DNA of 7,705 nucleotides from Acidobacteriaceae bacterium (GTDB lineage Bacteria > Acidobacteriota > Terriglobia > Terriglobales > SbA1): positions 3,155 through 10,859 of the forward strand of contig PLEA01000186.1 in NCBI GenBank assembly GCA_003136335.1, given 5' to 3'. Below the pieces are notes generated by a model. That model searched no databases, was not told the origin of the DNA, and was given only the letters and a program-made list of their open reading frames with translations. This document shows, in pieces, positions 1 to 6,355 of the stretch. How positions within the stretch are numbered: the stretch's first letter is position 1; every line of letters starts with the position of its first letter. The position numbers were made by a program, and so were the translations under genes.

Positions 1-449
1 CCGCCAAGCGGATCCGTCTCACGATACGGCCAGATCCATTCCTGATTCTGGTAACACTTGTCAGTCGTGACACACACGACTGCGCGCACGCTCGAAGTCT
101 TGCGGATAGACTCCATCAGGTGCACGGTACCCATGACGTTCGTGCCATATGTACCCACCGGGTCGGCATACGAGCGCCGAACGATCGGCTGTGCCGCCAG
201 ATGAAAGACGACTTCCGGCTCAAACTCCGTCATCGAGGCTTCGAGCTTGGCATAATCGCGCACGTCGCCGCGAACGTCATCAACGACCGCACCCACGGAC
301 GCGAGGTTGAACATGTTGGGTTCGGTGCAAGGGTCGAGGGCGTACCCTCGAACCTTCGCGCCCAGTTTACGCAGCCAGAGCGCGAGCCAACTGCCCTTGA
401 AACCAGTGTGACCGGTTAGAAAAACACGACGACCCTGCCAGGGTTTCAC
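1..449 (-). CDS. rfbG: CDP-glucose 4,6-dehydratase, N-terminal part (runs off left edge)
   Basis: This enzyme converts CDP-D-glucose to CDP-4-keto-6-deoxy-D-glucose with bound NAD, the entry step to CDP-linked 3,6-dideoxyhexoses, in the cytosol. About 149 residues of an expected ~360 are visible. The N-terminus has the signature TGHTGFKGSWL (about residues 12-22), the Rossmann nucleotide-binding loop in the form typical of RfbG. HLAAQ (83-87) and VTTDKCYQN (127-135) follow, as in extended SDR sugar dehydratases. The catalytic Tyr-x-x-x-Lys lies beyond the window. No ATG occurs in frame after the TGA at 489-491. I chose GTG at 449, giving MKPWQGRRVFLTGH, because family members usually have a few residues (often FWxGK/R) before VFLTGH. 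A CTG at 461 sits better behind a GGGAGGGAG purine tract and is an alternative. The gene points away from rfbH; the glucose-1-phosphate cytidylyltransferase gene rfbF may lie to the left. Identification is firm; the start is not. Confidence 0.93.
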   Translation of the reverse strand, partial: MKPWQGRRVFLTGHTGFKGSWLALWLRKLGAKVRGYALDPCTEPNMFNLASVGAVVDDVRGDVRDYAKLEASMTEFEPEVVFHLAAQPIVRRSYADPVGTYGTNVMGTVHLMESIRKTSSVRAVVCVTTDKCYQNQEWIWPYRETDPLG

Positions 450-636
450 CAGCTCTTCCAGAGTGCTCTCCCTCCCGCCAGGTCTGCTTCAGCCCCGCTC
501 ATTAGGCAGAGTAACAATTGCCAGAATCAACGGTACCGGATGCATGCACCTGCCTCATCATAAGCTATCCGCAGAGCAATCCAGCACTCCGCAAACAGCT
601 TGAATGATATGATTTTGAATACTCTCTCGCGAACCT
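450..636. promoter_or_regulatory. Divergent intergenic region between rfbG and rfbH, with possible promoters
   Basis: The 187 bp separate two divergently read genes, so promoters for both directions are expected here. On the plus strand, TGATATGAT at 605-613 matches an extended -10 (TGn plus TATGAT, five of six consensus bases). It ends 23 nt before the rfbH ATG, which would give a short leader. No good -35 is present, as often with extended -10 promoters. On the minus strand, TATGAT reads from 562 to 557, about 110 nt before rfbG, also without a convincing -35. I see no strong inverted repeat or operator. Calls rest on consensus matching only. Confidence 0.35.
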
Positions 637-1998
637 ATGACGGATACCGCGGCCCAGCTACGCAGGCAGATTCTAGACTTAACTGCTCGATACTGGTTGG
701 AATCATCCCACCCGGGAGATTTTATCCCCGCGGTTTCGCCTGTTCCCGTGTCCGGCAAGGTGATCGACGGATCCGACGTGAGCGCGGTGGTGGATTCAGC
801 TCTCGACGGCTGGTTTACGACAGGCCGATTCGCGGAAACTTTCGAACGGAATCTGGCACGGTTTGTCGGCGTCCGTTCCGCGTCGCTGGTCAACTCGGGT
901 TCTTCGGCCAATCTTGTTGCCCTGAGCGCTCTGACTTCGCCAAAACTCGGCGATCGACGGCTAAACCCAGGCGATGAGGTCATTACCGTCGCCGCAGGTT
1001 TTCCGACGACGGTGAACCCAATTTTCCAGAATCGTCTGGTGCCAGTTTTTGTGGACGTCACTGTTCCGGGATATGAGATTGATGTGCGCGAACTGGAGGC
1101 GGCGCGCAGCGACCGGACAAGGGCCGTGTTCGTCGCCCATACTCTGGGAAACGTCTTTGATCTCGATGCAGTCAGTGCCTTTACGCGTAAGCATAATCTC
1201 TGGCTGATCGAAGACTGCTGCGATGCACTCGGATCGACCTATAAGGGACGCAACGTCGGAACATTTGGCGACATCGCCACTTTGAGCTTTTATCCTGCGC
1301 ACCACATCACCACCGGAGAAGGCGGAGCCGTCCTTACCGATAAGCCGGCTTTGCAGTTGCTTATTGAGTCCTTTCGCGACTGGGGTCGCGATTGCTGGTG
1401 CGACCCCGGCAAGGACAACACCTGTGGCAAGCGTTTTGACTGGCAATTAGGTTCCTTGCCGTGCGGCTACGATCACAAGTACACCTATTCGCATATCGGA
1501 TATAACCTGAAGGCCACAGATATGCAGGCTGCTCTCGGAGCGTCGCAACTCACCAAGCTGCCTGGGTTTATTGCGCGCCGGAGGGTGAACTTTCATCATC
1601 TCAAGACGGCGTTGACCGGGCTGGAGGAGTATTTGATATTGCCAGAAGCGACAGCGCACTCCGACCCGTCATGGTTTGGCTTTCCCATTGGCGTGCGCGA
1701 GGATGCGCCATTTCGGCGCGAGGATCTGATTCGCGCGCTGGATGCGAACAAAATCGGTACGCGCCTTCTTTTCGGTGGCAATCTCCTGCGGCAGCCTGCC
1801 TACCAGGATTGCGCGTATCGCGTGGCCGGAGAGCTGCGTAACACGGACTTTGTGATGAATAATGTATTTTGGGTTGGCGTATACCCGGGACTGACGCCGC
1901 CAATGCTCGACTTCGTGGCCCAGACAATCACTGGATTCATCGCGCAGTCCAAGGCTCGACCGGGAAAGAAACAGCCGACACTCGCACAGCTTGGCTAA
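637..1998 (+). CDS. rfbH: CDP-4-keto-6-deoxy-D-glucose 3-dehydrase (E1)
   Basis: This PLP- and [2Fe-2S]-dependent enzyme removes the C3 hydroxyl from CDP-4-keto-6-deoxyglucose, working with a ferredoxin-type reductase (E3/DdhD), to make CDP-3,6-dideoxy-4-keto-hexose precursors. The 453 residues closely resemble Salmonella RfbH as I recall it. The fold is that of a DegT/DnrJ/EryC1 aminotransferase, but the PLP-anchoring lysine is replaced by histidine in [14 protein letters not shown] (His222 is the likely equivalent of His220 in Yersinia E1). This is the hallmark of the dehydrase. The iron-sulfur ligands fit C-X57-C-X1-C-X7-C exactly: Cys195, Cys253, Cys255 and Cys263. Other conserved blocks are SGSSANL (87-93), [15 protein letters not shown] (114-128) and [11 protein letters not shown] (289-299). 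The ATG at 637 gives an N-terminus like that of homologues, although no clear Shine-Dalgarno precedes it. No terminator is evident after the stop. No E3 reductase gene is in the window. Confidence 0.96.
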   Translation: MTDTAAQLRRQILDLTARYWLESSHPGDFIPAVSPVPVSGKVIDGSDVSAVVDSALDGWFTTGRFAETFERNLARFVGVRSASLVNSGSSANLVALSALTSPKLGDRRLNPGDEVITVAAGFPTTVNPIFQNRLVPVFVDVTVPGYEIDVRELEAARSDRTRAVFVAHTLGNVFDLDAVSAFTRKHNLWLIEDCCDALGSTYKGRNVGTFGDIATLSFYPAHHITTGEGGAVLTDKPALQLLIESFRDWGRDCWCDPGKDNTCGKRFDWQLGSLPCGYDHKYTYSHIGYNLKATDMQAALGASQLTKLPGFIARRRVNFHHLKTALTGLEEYLILPEATAHSDPSWFGFPIGVREDAPFRREDLIRALDANKIGTRLLFGGNLLRQPAYQDCAYRVAGELRNTDFVMNNVFWVGVYPGLTPPMLDFVAQTITGFIAQSKARPGKKQPTLAQLG

Positions 1999-2093
1999 GA
2001 GATTAAGAAACGGAGACTGTACCGAGAATCTCATCGACATACATCTAGACGCTTGTTGCGGTAGCGCCCTCAGGAGTGTGCCAGAGTCGTCGG

Positions 2094-2376
2094 TACTTTC
2101 GAGATTTGTACGTCGACCATACCAGGCCGACAACCAACAAAGCACTCGCCTCCAATTCAGTCTCTTGGATCGAGCCCGCACGCTGGGTGTCCAACGCATC
2201 GTCGTCGTGGATGACGGTCTGGGGCGTACGGGTTCGGGTTTGGTCAATCGTTCGGGCTTCCGACGCTTGGCCGCGGAAGTATCTAGCGGCGAAGTAGCGG
2301 CCGTATTTTGTGTTGAGCGTCGCGATTAGCGCGCAACGGTCGTGCCTGGCATCATCTGATTGACTTATGTGGCCTG
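2094..2376 (+). pseudogene. Serine-recombinase (resolvase-like) remnant, frameshifted and truncated
   Basis: The open frame reads VRRPYQADNQQSTRLQF, then LLDRARTLG, VVVDDGLGRTGSG, RSGFRRLAAEVSSGEVAAVF and CVE before a premature stop. These match the catalytic domain of large serine recombinases, whose usual text is close to NQQSTRLQYSLVDRARALG, DDLGRSGSG, and GEVGAVFCIEASRLARNG. After GTTGAG (2312-2317) the match continues one frame over from TCG at 2320: SRLARNG then RAWHHLIDLCGL, ending at 2376. This fits loss of one base near 2317-2319. The N-terminal motif that should carry the nucleophilic serine (YxRxS) seems about three residues short and shows no serine. The DNA-binding C-terminal part is absent. 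The fragment overlaps the end of the convergent methyltransferase gene (stop 2352-2354). Positions 1999-2093, between rfbH and this remnant, hold nothing I recognise. Family assignment is from memory but the motif chain is long. Confidence 0.8.
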
Positions 2377-3560
2377 GAGCGGCGATCAGGCGGGATCGCA
2401 TAGCAAACGACATCCCAACCTTCGAGGTCATGCGGCCGCAAATGGAAACAATAATCCGGACTCAAGTCATGGATGAACAGAGGGATGTTCCAGAGGTCGG
2501 ACTGCTTATGATAGGCACAAATGGCCAAAATCGGCGCGTTCTTCCGGATCAATTCTCGTGCTCCGGCAAGTGTGTCGAGCTCTGATCCCTCGATATCCAT
2601 TTTTATGAAACTGACGGGCACGTCGAGTAGCATGGAATCCAGTGCCACGCATTCGACCTCGCAGCCGCCATTGCCGATCTTTGAGGCCACTCCCTTTCCT
2701 ACGTCCATCAATACGCGCCTGTTCGTTTCTCCCGTTGCAGCTTGGTGTGTAGCGATGCGTTCGCGCGTCTTGCAGGGCATGGAATCCACTCTCGCGGCGA
2801 GTTTGACATAATTCTCGGGATCGGGCTCAAAGGCGACGGCGCCTCTGAAGGAATGTGCAGTCTTTTTAAGAAAGAGATCTAGAGTGTCGCCGTCAAAAGC
2901 ACCACAATCGACCAACACCTCATCCGCGCGGAGACGGAAGAGTTCCTCCCTAAAATAGGCGTCCCCCTGAACCGGGCCCGGCAGTGACGCGAAATCTCCC
3001 AGCAAACGGAAGCGCATTTGAGCGAGGAATTCCCGACGCGACGCATCATCCGCCATTAAGCATAGTGCCTGACGGACTCGGTCAGCCGGCGCGTGCACGC
3101 GATGGGGGAGATCGTGCATGTAGTGAGGCAGAAGCGAGTCAGAATATTTCCAATACAATGGAAGAAACGGCACAACAGTCTTGCATCCGAGCTGACGCAA
3201 CTGCCCCACCCGCGCTGCCATTCGGTCGCTGCCTCCTGCGCGCCATATTGTGACGACAAACGTAGCTCGATTCCCGTAAAGCGTTACTCCTTCGGCAGGG
3301 CTCAATACAGGGATTCCGTTCAGATCCTTGCCCCATAATGCGTTGTTGTTATCGACGAAACACAAAGGTTCAATTCCAAGCTTGCGCAAACCGGTCAATG
3401 TACGCTGCCCAAGATTGCCGGCACCGAACAGGACAATCCCCTCAGCATTTAGATCACCCAACGCCGCCGTTACGGCGGCTTCACGTTCTCGCGCGCCTTC
3501 GGCTCCTTCGGATAGGAGTGCCTCAAGTTCATGATCAAAATCTGTCGACGTTTTACTCAC
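2352..3560 (-). CDS. FkbM-family methyltransferase with N-terminal Rossmann-like domain
   Basis: This is a predicted SAM-dependent O-methyltransferase, probably acting on a sugar hydroxyl during surface glycan synthesis. Residues about 40-135 form a Rossmann-like domain (VLFGAGNLGQRTL at 43-55, then CFVDNN at 67-72), of the type seen in front of some FkbM enzymes and in PglD-like proteins. The catalytic domain spans about 210-390: motif I VDCGAFDGD (217-225), acidic-loop FEPDPEN (244-250) and IKMDIEGSE (319-327), all characteristic of FkbM. At 402 residues it is longer than single-domain FkbM proteins (about 230-300). The start is GTG at 3560, supported by AGGAG at 3568-3572 with 7-nt spacing. 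It is the last gene of the minus-strand operon, 35 nt after the SDR gene. Normal family sequence appears to end at CYAIP (386-390). The last residues and the stop are encoded in DNA overlapping the recombinase remnant. The substrate is unknown. Confidence 0.88.
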   Translation of the reverse strand: MSKTSTDFDHELEALLSEGAEGAREREAAVTAALGDLNAEGIVLFGAGNLGQRTLTGLRKLGIEPLCFVDNNNALWGKDLNGIPVLSPAEGVTLYGNRATFVVTIWRAGGSDRMAARVGQLRQLGCKTVVPFLPLYWKYSDSLLPHYMHDLPHRVHAPADRVRQALCLMADDASRREFLAQMRFRLLGDFASLPGPVQGDAYFREELFRLRADEVLVDCGAFDGDTLDLFLKKTAHSFRGAVAFEPDPENYVKLAARVDSMPCKTRERIATHQAATGETNRRVLMDVGKGVASKIGNGGCEVECVALDSMLLDVPVSFIKMDIEGSELDTLAGARELIRKNAPILAICAYHKQSDLWNIPLFIHDLSPDYCFHLRPHDLEGWDVVCYAIPPDRRSRPHKSIR

Positions 3561-3567
3561 AGAATCT

Positions 3568-3572
3568 CTCCT
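3568..3572 (-). promoter_or_regulatory. Shine-Dalgarno deciding the GTG start of the FkbM gene
   Basis: The minus strand reads AGGAG seven bases before the GTG at 3560, inside a longer GA-rich tract. Together with the 35-nt gap after the preceding stop, this supports GTG at 3560 as the true start, although it is not ATG. Confidence 0.65.
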
Positions 3573-3595
3573 CTCCAGAGGCTACGAAGCCACGT

Positions 3596-4441
3596 CTACC
3601 AGCAAGTGCGTCCACCATCGATCACCAAGTTAGCTCCGGTCATGTATGAGGACGCATCAGAACAAAGAAATAAAATCGCACCCTGGTACTCATCACGATT
3701 GGCCATTCGTTCCATTGGGATCAATTGTTTCAGCCGGCTCAAGAACACTTCTGGTTGGCCGTTTAAAACTCCGCCAGGAGAAATGGCATTCACACGAATG
3801 TTCGCCCCGCTCCAGTAAGTCGCAAGATAGCGTGTGAGGCCGAGCAGCGCCGACTTAACCACAGAATACGTGACAGGTTTTACTGGTTGTTGATCTTCCG
3901 GCAGGCTCTCGACACGATACAGCCTCTGGTCTGGTGCGATAACAGCAAGATCAGACGCCACGTTGACGATGACACCCGCCCTGCGCTTGACCATCTCGGC
4001 TCCAAAAATCCGACTGCACAGAAACGCTCCCGTCAATCCGACGCGAATATCAGCATCCCAGACGTCGAGAGGCAAATTCTCAAGTCGCGACCACGTCAGT
4101 CCTTTGGCGTCCTCCACTTTGGGATTGTTAGCGGCGTTGTTGATGAGAATATCGATCCGTCCGAACTTTGACATGACTCGGCCACGGGCGTCCGAAACCG
4201 AAGCTTCGTTGGTGACGTCCGTTGTCAATCCGAGACATTCGACCCCATGAGCGGCGGCGATTTCTGCAGCCCGGCTTGCGGGTTCAGTAGCGGGCAGATC
4301 GAGCAGCACCACATGGGCGCCAGCGGCCGCGAGGATCGCTCCGTGATGATAGCCCAGGAGCCCAGCCCCCCCTGTGACGACGGCTACGCGGCCCGCGAGG
4401 TTGAAGAGTTGCTGTACACGATCTGATTCAGCTTTCGACAT
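3596..4441 (-). CDS. SDR-family NAD(P)-dependent oxidoreductase
   Basis: This is a classical short-chain dehydrogenase/reductase of 281 residues, likely reducing a keto group or oxidising a hydroxyl on a sugar intermediate in the cytosol. The cofactor loop reads TGGAGLLG (23-30), NNAA follows at 101-104, and the likely catalytic residues are Ser163 (NVAS), Tyr192 and Lys196 (YSVVK). The C-terminus has ISPGGV, then MTGANLVIDGG, normal for the family. About 29 residues lie between Ser163 and Tyr192, where about 13 are usual, so there is an insertion next to the active site containing DQRLYR and LPEDQQP. An ATG at 4450 would leave no space to the GGAGG at 4451-4455; the ATG at 4441 gives 9 nt and is preferred. 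The gene follows the Gfo/Idh gene by 15 nt and precedes the FkbM gene by 35 nt. Its position suggests a role in sugar tailoring; the substrate is not predictable. Confidence 0.9.
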   Translation of the reverse strand: MSKAESDRVQQLFNLAGRVAVVTGGAGLLGYHHGAILAAAGAHVVLLDLPATEPASRAAEIAAAHGVECLGLTTDVTNEASVSDARGRVMSKFGRIDILINNAANNPKVEDAKGLTWSRLENLPLDVWDADIRVGLTGAFLCSRIFGAEMVKRRAGVIVNVASDLAVIAPDQRLYRVESLPEDQQPVKPVTYSVVKSALLGLTRYLATYWSGANIRVNAISPGGVLNGQPEVFLSRLKQLIPMERMANRDEYQGAILFLCSDASSYMTGANLVIDGGRTCW

Positions 4442-4450
4442 CCAGGGCAT

Positions 4451-4455
4451 CCTCC
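4451..4455 (-). promoter_or_regulatory. Shine-Dalgarno deciding the SDR start
   Basis: GGAGG on the minus strand directly abuts the upstream ATG at 4450 but sits 9 nt before the ATG at 4441. The spacing favours the second ATG, shortening the SDR by three residues. The site begins just after the stop of the Gfo/Idh gene, as expected in a translated operon. Confidence 0.65.
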
Positions 4456-4456
4456 G

Positions 4457-5503
4457 TTATTCGATCGATGAAAGCTCTATCGGCTCGTGAGCTTCTATCG
4501 ATTTCTTGGCCGCCAGTGCCATACGCAAGCTCTGCAATCCGTCGTGGAGATCGACGACTGGTTTTGTACGTGATTTCACACAATCCAAGAAGTGATTCAA
4601 CTGATCGATAAATAGCTGATTTCGTTCGAAGCCAGAGAAGTTCCGGACCTCGGGTGTTGTGTTCCCTCGCGTAAAGACACTCACGGTCAGCGCGTGCAGA
4701 TCCATGACGACGCGGCCACGGTCTCCGATCACCTCGCACTGCCGAGAAGGGGGTGATTGGAGATAGTCTTGATGTAGCTGGACGGGAAGAGGACGTTTGG
4801 CAAAGCTGCATTCCATCAGACTGCTGGCCGCGTCCTCTACATCGATCTCCAAGTCGCTCCAATGCCCTCCGAGCGCGTAGATGCGGCTGGGAACTCCGAA
4901 AAGCGAATAGAGGTAGTCGAACTCGTGAATCTGCGAAAGCACAACACCACCGCCCAGATCTGCGCGGGCCGCATACATCTTGCGGTAATCCTCGTAAGGA
5001 TGCCAATTGGGGAGATATTCACCAACCGTCGCTCGGACCCCCAAGAGACTCCCGAGAATCCCGCTCTTCACGGTCTCCGCTAATGCGCGGAGACACGGAT
5101 GAAAGCGCAATTGATAACCGACCATGGCGATGACTTTGTGCTCATCCGCGGCGTGGATAAGTTCATCGATTCCCCGCATTGAGTCGGACAGAGGCTTTTC
5201 GATGAAGACGTCGCAGTCGGCCTGAACGCAGGCCAAAGTTACTGGAACGTGCAGACTGCTCGGATTGCATATGAAGGCGACATCGGGCTTTTGCGCCAGA
5301 GCCTCTTCAAGATCCGAAAAGGTCCGGATCGAGTACTCATTTTCTACGTTACGATTAGTGTCAGCGCCCATTGCGGGTGTGACAACGTGCATCTGGCGCC
5401 GAACGCGATAGGCCATGATTTCGACGCTATTGCTTAACAATGCCCGCAAATTGCGGGTATGGCGCTGGCCAATTCCTCCCAACCCGATCATCAGAACCTT
5501 CAT
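4457..5503 (-). CDS. Gfo/Idh/MocA-family oxidoreductase
   Basis: This is a predicted NAD(P)-dependent sugar or cyclitol dehydrogenase of 348 residues, normal for the family. The N-terminal Rossmann fold begins at once with VLMIGLGGIGQRH (3-15). FICNPSSLH (77-85) and the family signature EKPL (102-105, with the near-catalytic lysine at 103) follow. The C-terminal substrate domain has GGGVVLSQIHEFDY (184-197), containing the conserved histidine (193) of the GGG...H..D motif. The start ATG at 5503 overlaps the TGA of the upstream TIM-barrel gene (ATGA), and AAGGGG lies 8 nt upstream, so coupling of translation is likely. Family members in polysaccharide clusters oxidise C3 or C4 hydroxyls of nucleotide sugars, while others act on inositols. 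The sequence does not tell which applies here. Confidence 0.9.
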   Translation of the reverse strand: MKVLMIGLGGIGQRHTRNLRALLSNSVEIMAYRVRRQMHVVTPAMGADTNRNVENEYSIRTFSDLEEALAQKPDVAFICNPSSLHVPVTLACVQADCDVFIEKPLSDSMRGIDELIHAADEHKVIAMVGYQLRFHPCLRALAETVKSGILGSLLGVRATVGEYLPNWHPYEDYRKMYAARADLGGGVVLSQIHEFDYLYSLFGVPSRIYALGGHWSDLEIDVEDAASSLMECSFAKRPLPVQLHQDYLQSPPSRQCEVIGDRGRVVMDLHALTVSVFTRGNTTPEVRNFSGFERNQLFIDQLNHFLDCVKSRTKPVVDLHDGLQSLRMALAAKKSIEAHEPIELSSIE

Positions 5504-6345
5504 GGTACGAGCCCCTTTGCCGTTTGAACCTGGCTAGCGACCCAGGAAAGGTTCCGAGCTATCCAGGGCAGTTCCTGGCCAGGCTCCGAACGTGCGATCT
5601 GCAACACGTAATCTCGGCTGTAATTAAGCGCGGCCAAACCACGGAAGAGGCCGGGAAGATCGGCATCTCCTGTTCCCAGCGGAACGGTGCCTCCGCCGAG
5701 TTTTCGATCCTTGATGTGGACGCTGCCGATGCGATGTCCGTAAGCTGCGAACTCTTCACTGACCTTGTAGCCCAGGGATGCGCTATTCCCGGAATCGTAG
5801 TTCGCGCGCACGAGGGGGTGAGGACAGCGCTCCAAAAGACCGGCGAACGCCTGCGGACCGAGCGAGGTTTCGAGGTGAAGCTCGACTCCGTTGATTTCCG
5901 CAGCAGGCAGAATTGTTCGCAAAATCGAAATCGCCTGGGCTTCTTCGTCGCGATCTTCGATGCGAGAGTTGTCCACGAATGGAATTACGATCCGGCCAAT
6001 TCCCAGAAGCTTGCAGCGTGAAAGCAGCCACCCCATCTTTTGGATCAATTGCCTCCGCTCCGACTCCGTAGTTCGCAGGAATGGCTTATCCATGAAATAG
6101 TCGGCGCAGAGCGAGCGTACAGCAATGCCGGTCTGTTGAGAAAGAGCGAGCATTTCCGCAATGCCCGTATCACTGATCAATGGGTTTACGTTTTCACCAC
6201 ACAAATCGAAGATCCATTCGATGGCATTGACGCGAGCCTGCGCCGCCAGTACGAATTCATCGCGCCACCGCTCGCATGGAAAAGATTGAAAGCGGCCACC
6301 TTCTGGAGGAACCAGACGGCCCTGCATGATAGCGAAAAAAGGCAT
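5500..6345 (-). CDS. Sugar phosphate isomerase/epimerase-like TIM-barrel protein
   Basis: This is a predicted metal-dependent isomerase, epimerase or dehydratase of the AP-endonuclease-2 / xylose-isomerase-like TIM-barrel superfamily, 281 residues. It opens with FFAIMQGRLVPP (3-14), a typical N-terminus for the subgroup found in glycan clusters. Candidate metal ligands lie at strand ends in the usual pattern: Glu159 (LHLET), Asp184 (NYDSGN) and His210 (SVHIKD). A LGTGDADL motif (223-230) follows. The frame stays open up to 6495, but the extra 50 residues would be antisense to the end of the TPP gene and are arginine/serine-rich. The ATG at 6345, 10 nt after the TPP stop, gives a family-like N-terminus and is the start used. 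Its Shine-Dalgarno is weak (AGCAGG). The 3' end overlaps the next gene by 4 nt. The reaction is not known. Confidence 0.87.
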   Translation of the reverse strand: MPFFAIMQGRLVPPEGGRFQSFPCERWRDEFVLAAQARVNAIEWIFDLCGENVNPLISDTGIAEMLALSQQTGIAVRSLCADYFMDKPFLRTTESERRQLIQKMGWLLSRCKLLGIGRIVIPFVDNSRIEDRDEEAQAISILRTILPAAEINGVELHLETSLGPQAFAGLLERCPHPLVRANYDSGNSASLGYKVSEEFAAYGHRIGSVHIKDRKLGGGTVPLGTGDADLPGLFRGLAALNYSRDYVLQIARSEPGQELPWIARNLSWVASQVQTAKGLVP

Positions 6346-6355
6346 ATGCCTGCTT

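Noticed and set aside
120..419. Plus-strand open frame of 99 residues
   Set aside because: It is the antisense shadow of the rfbG coding region.
558..1446. Long open frames on the minus strand opposite rfbH
   Set aside because: They have no recognisable motifs and are antisense to a strongly identified gene; they look like codon-bias shadows.
1999..2032. Possible rfbH terminator: GAGATT at 1999 and AATCTC at 2027
   Set aside because: It is only a 6-bp stem with a 22-nt loop and no T-run, so not a credible intrinsic terminator.
1991..2329. An intact 112-residue protein from an ATG overlapping the end of rfbH
   Set aside because: The first ~35 residues have no recognisable similarity. The rest is a recombinase fragment whose match continues past the stop in another frame, so it is a pseudogene remnant.
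3463..3479. Perfect hairpin with 7-bp arms GCCGCCG / CGGCGGC and a 3-nt loop
   Set aside because: It lies inside the FkbM coding sequence and is explained by alanine codons; no sign of a regulatory role.
5443..5457. Palindrome CCCGCAA-A-TTGCGGG
   Set aside because: It lies within codons for the Rossmann N-terminus of the Gfo/Idh protein (RNLRA). It is a single copy away from any promoter, so probably chance.
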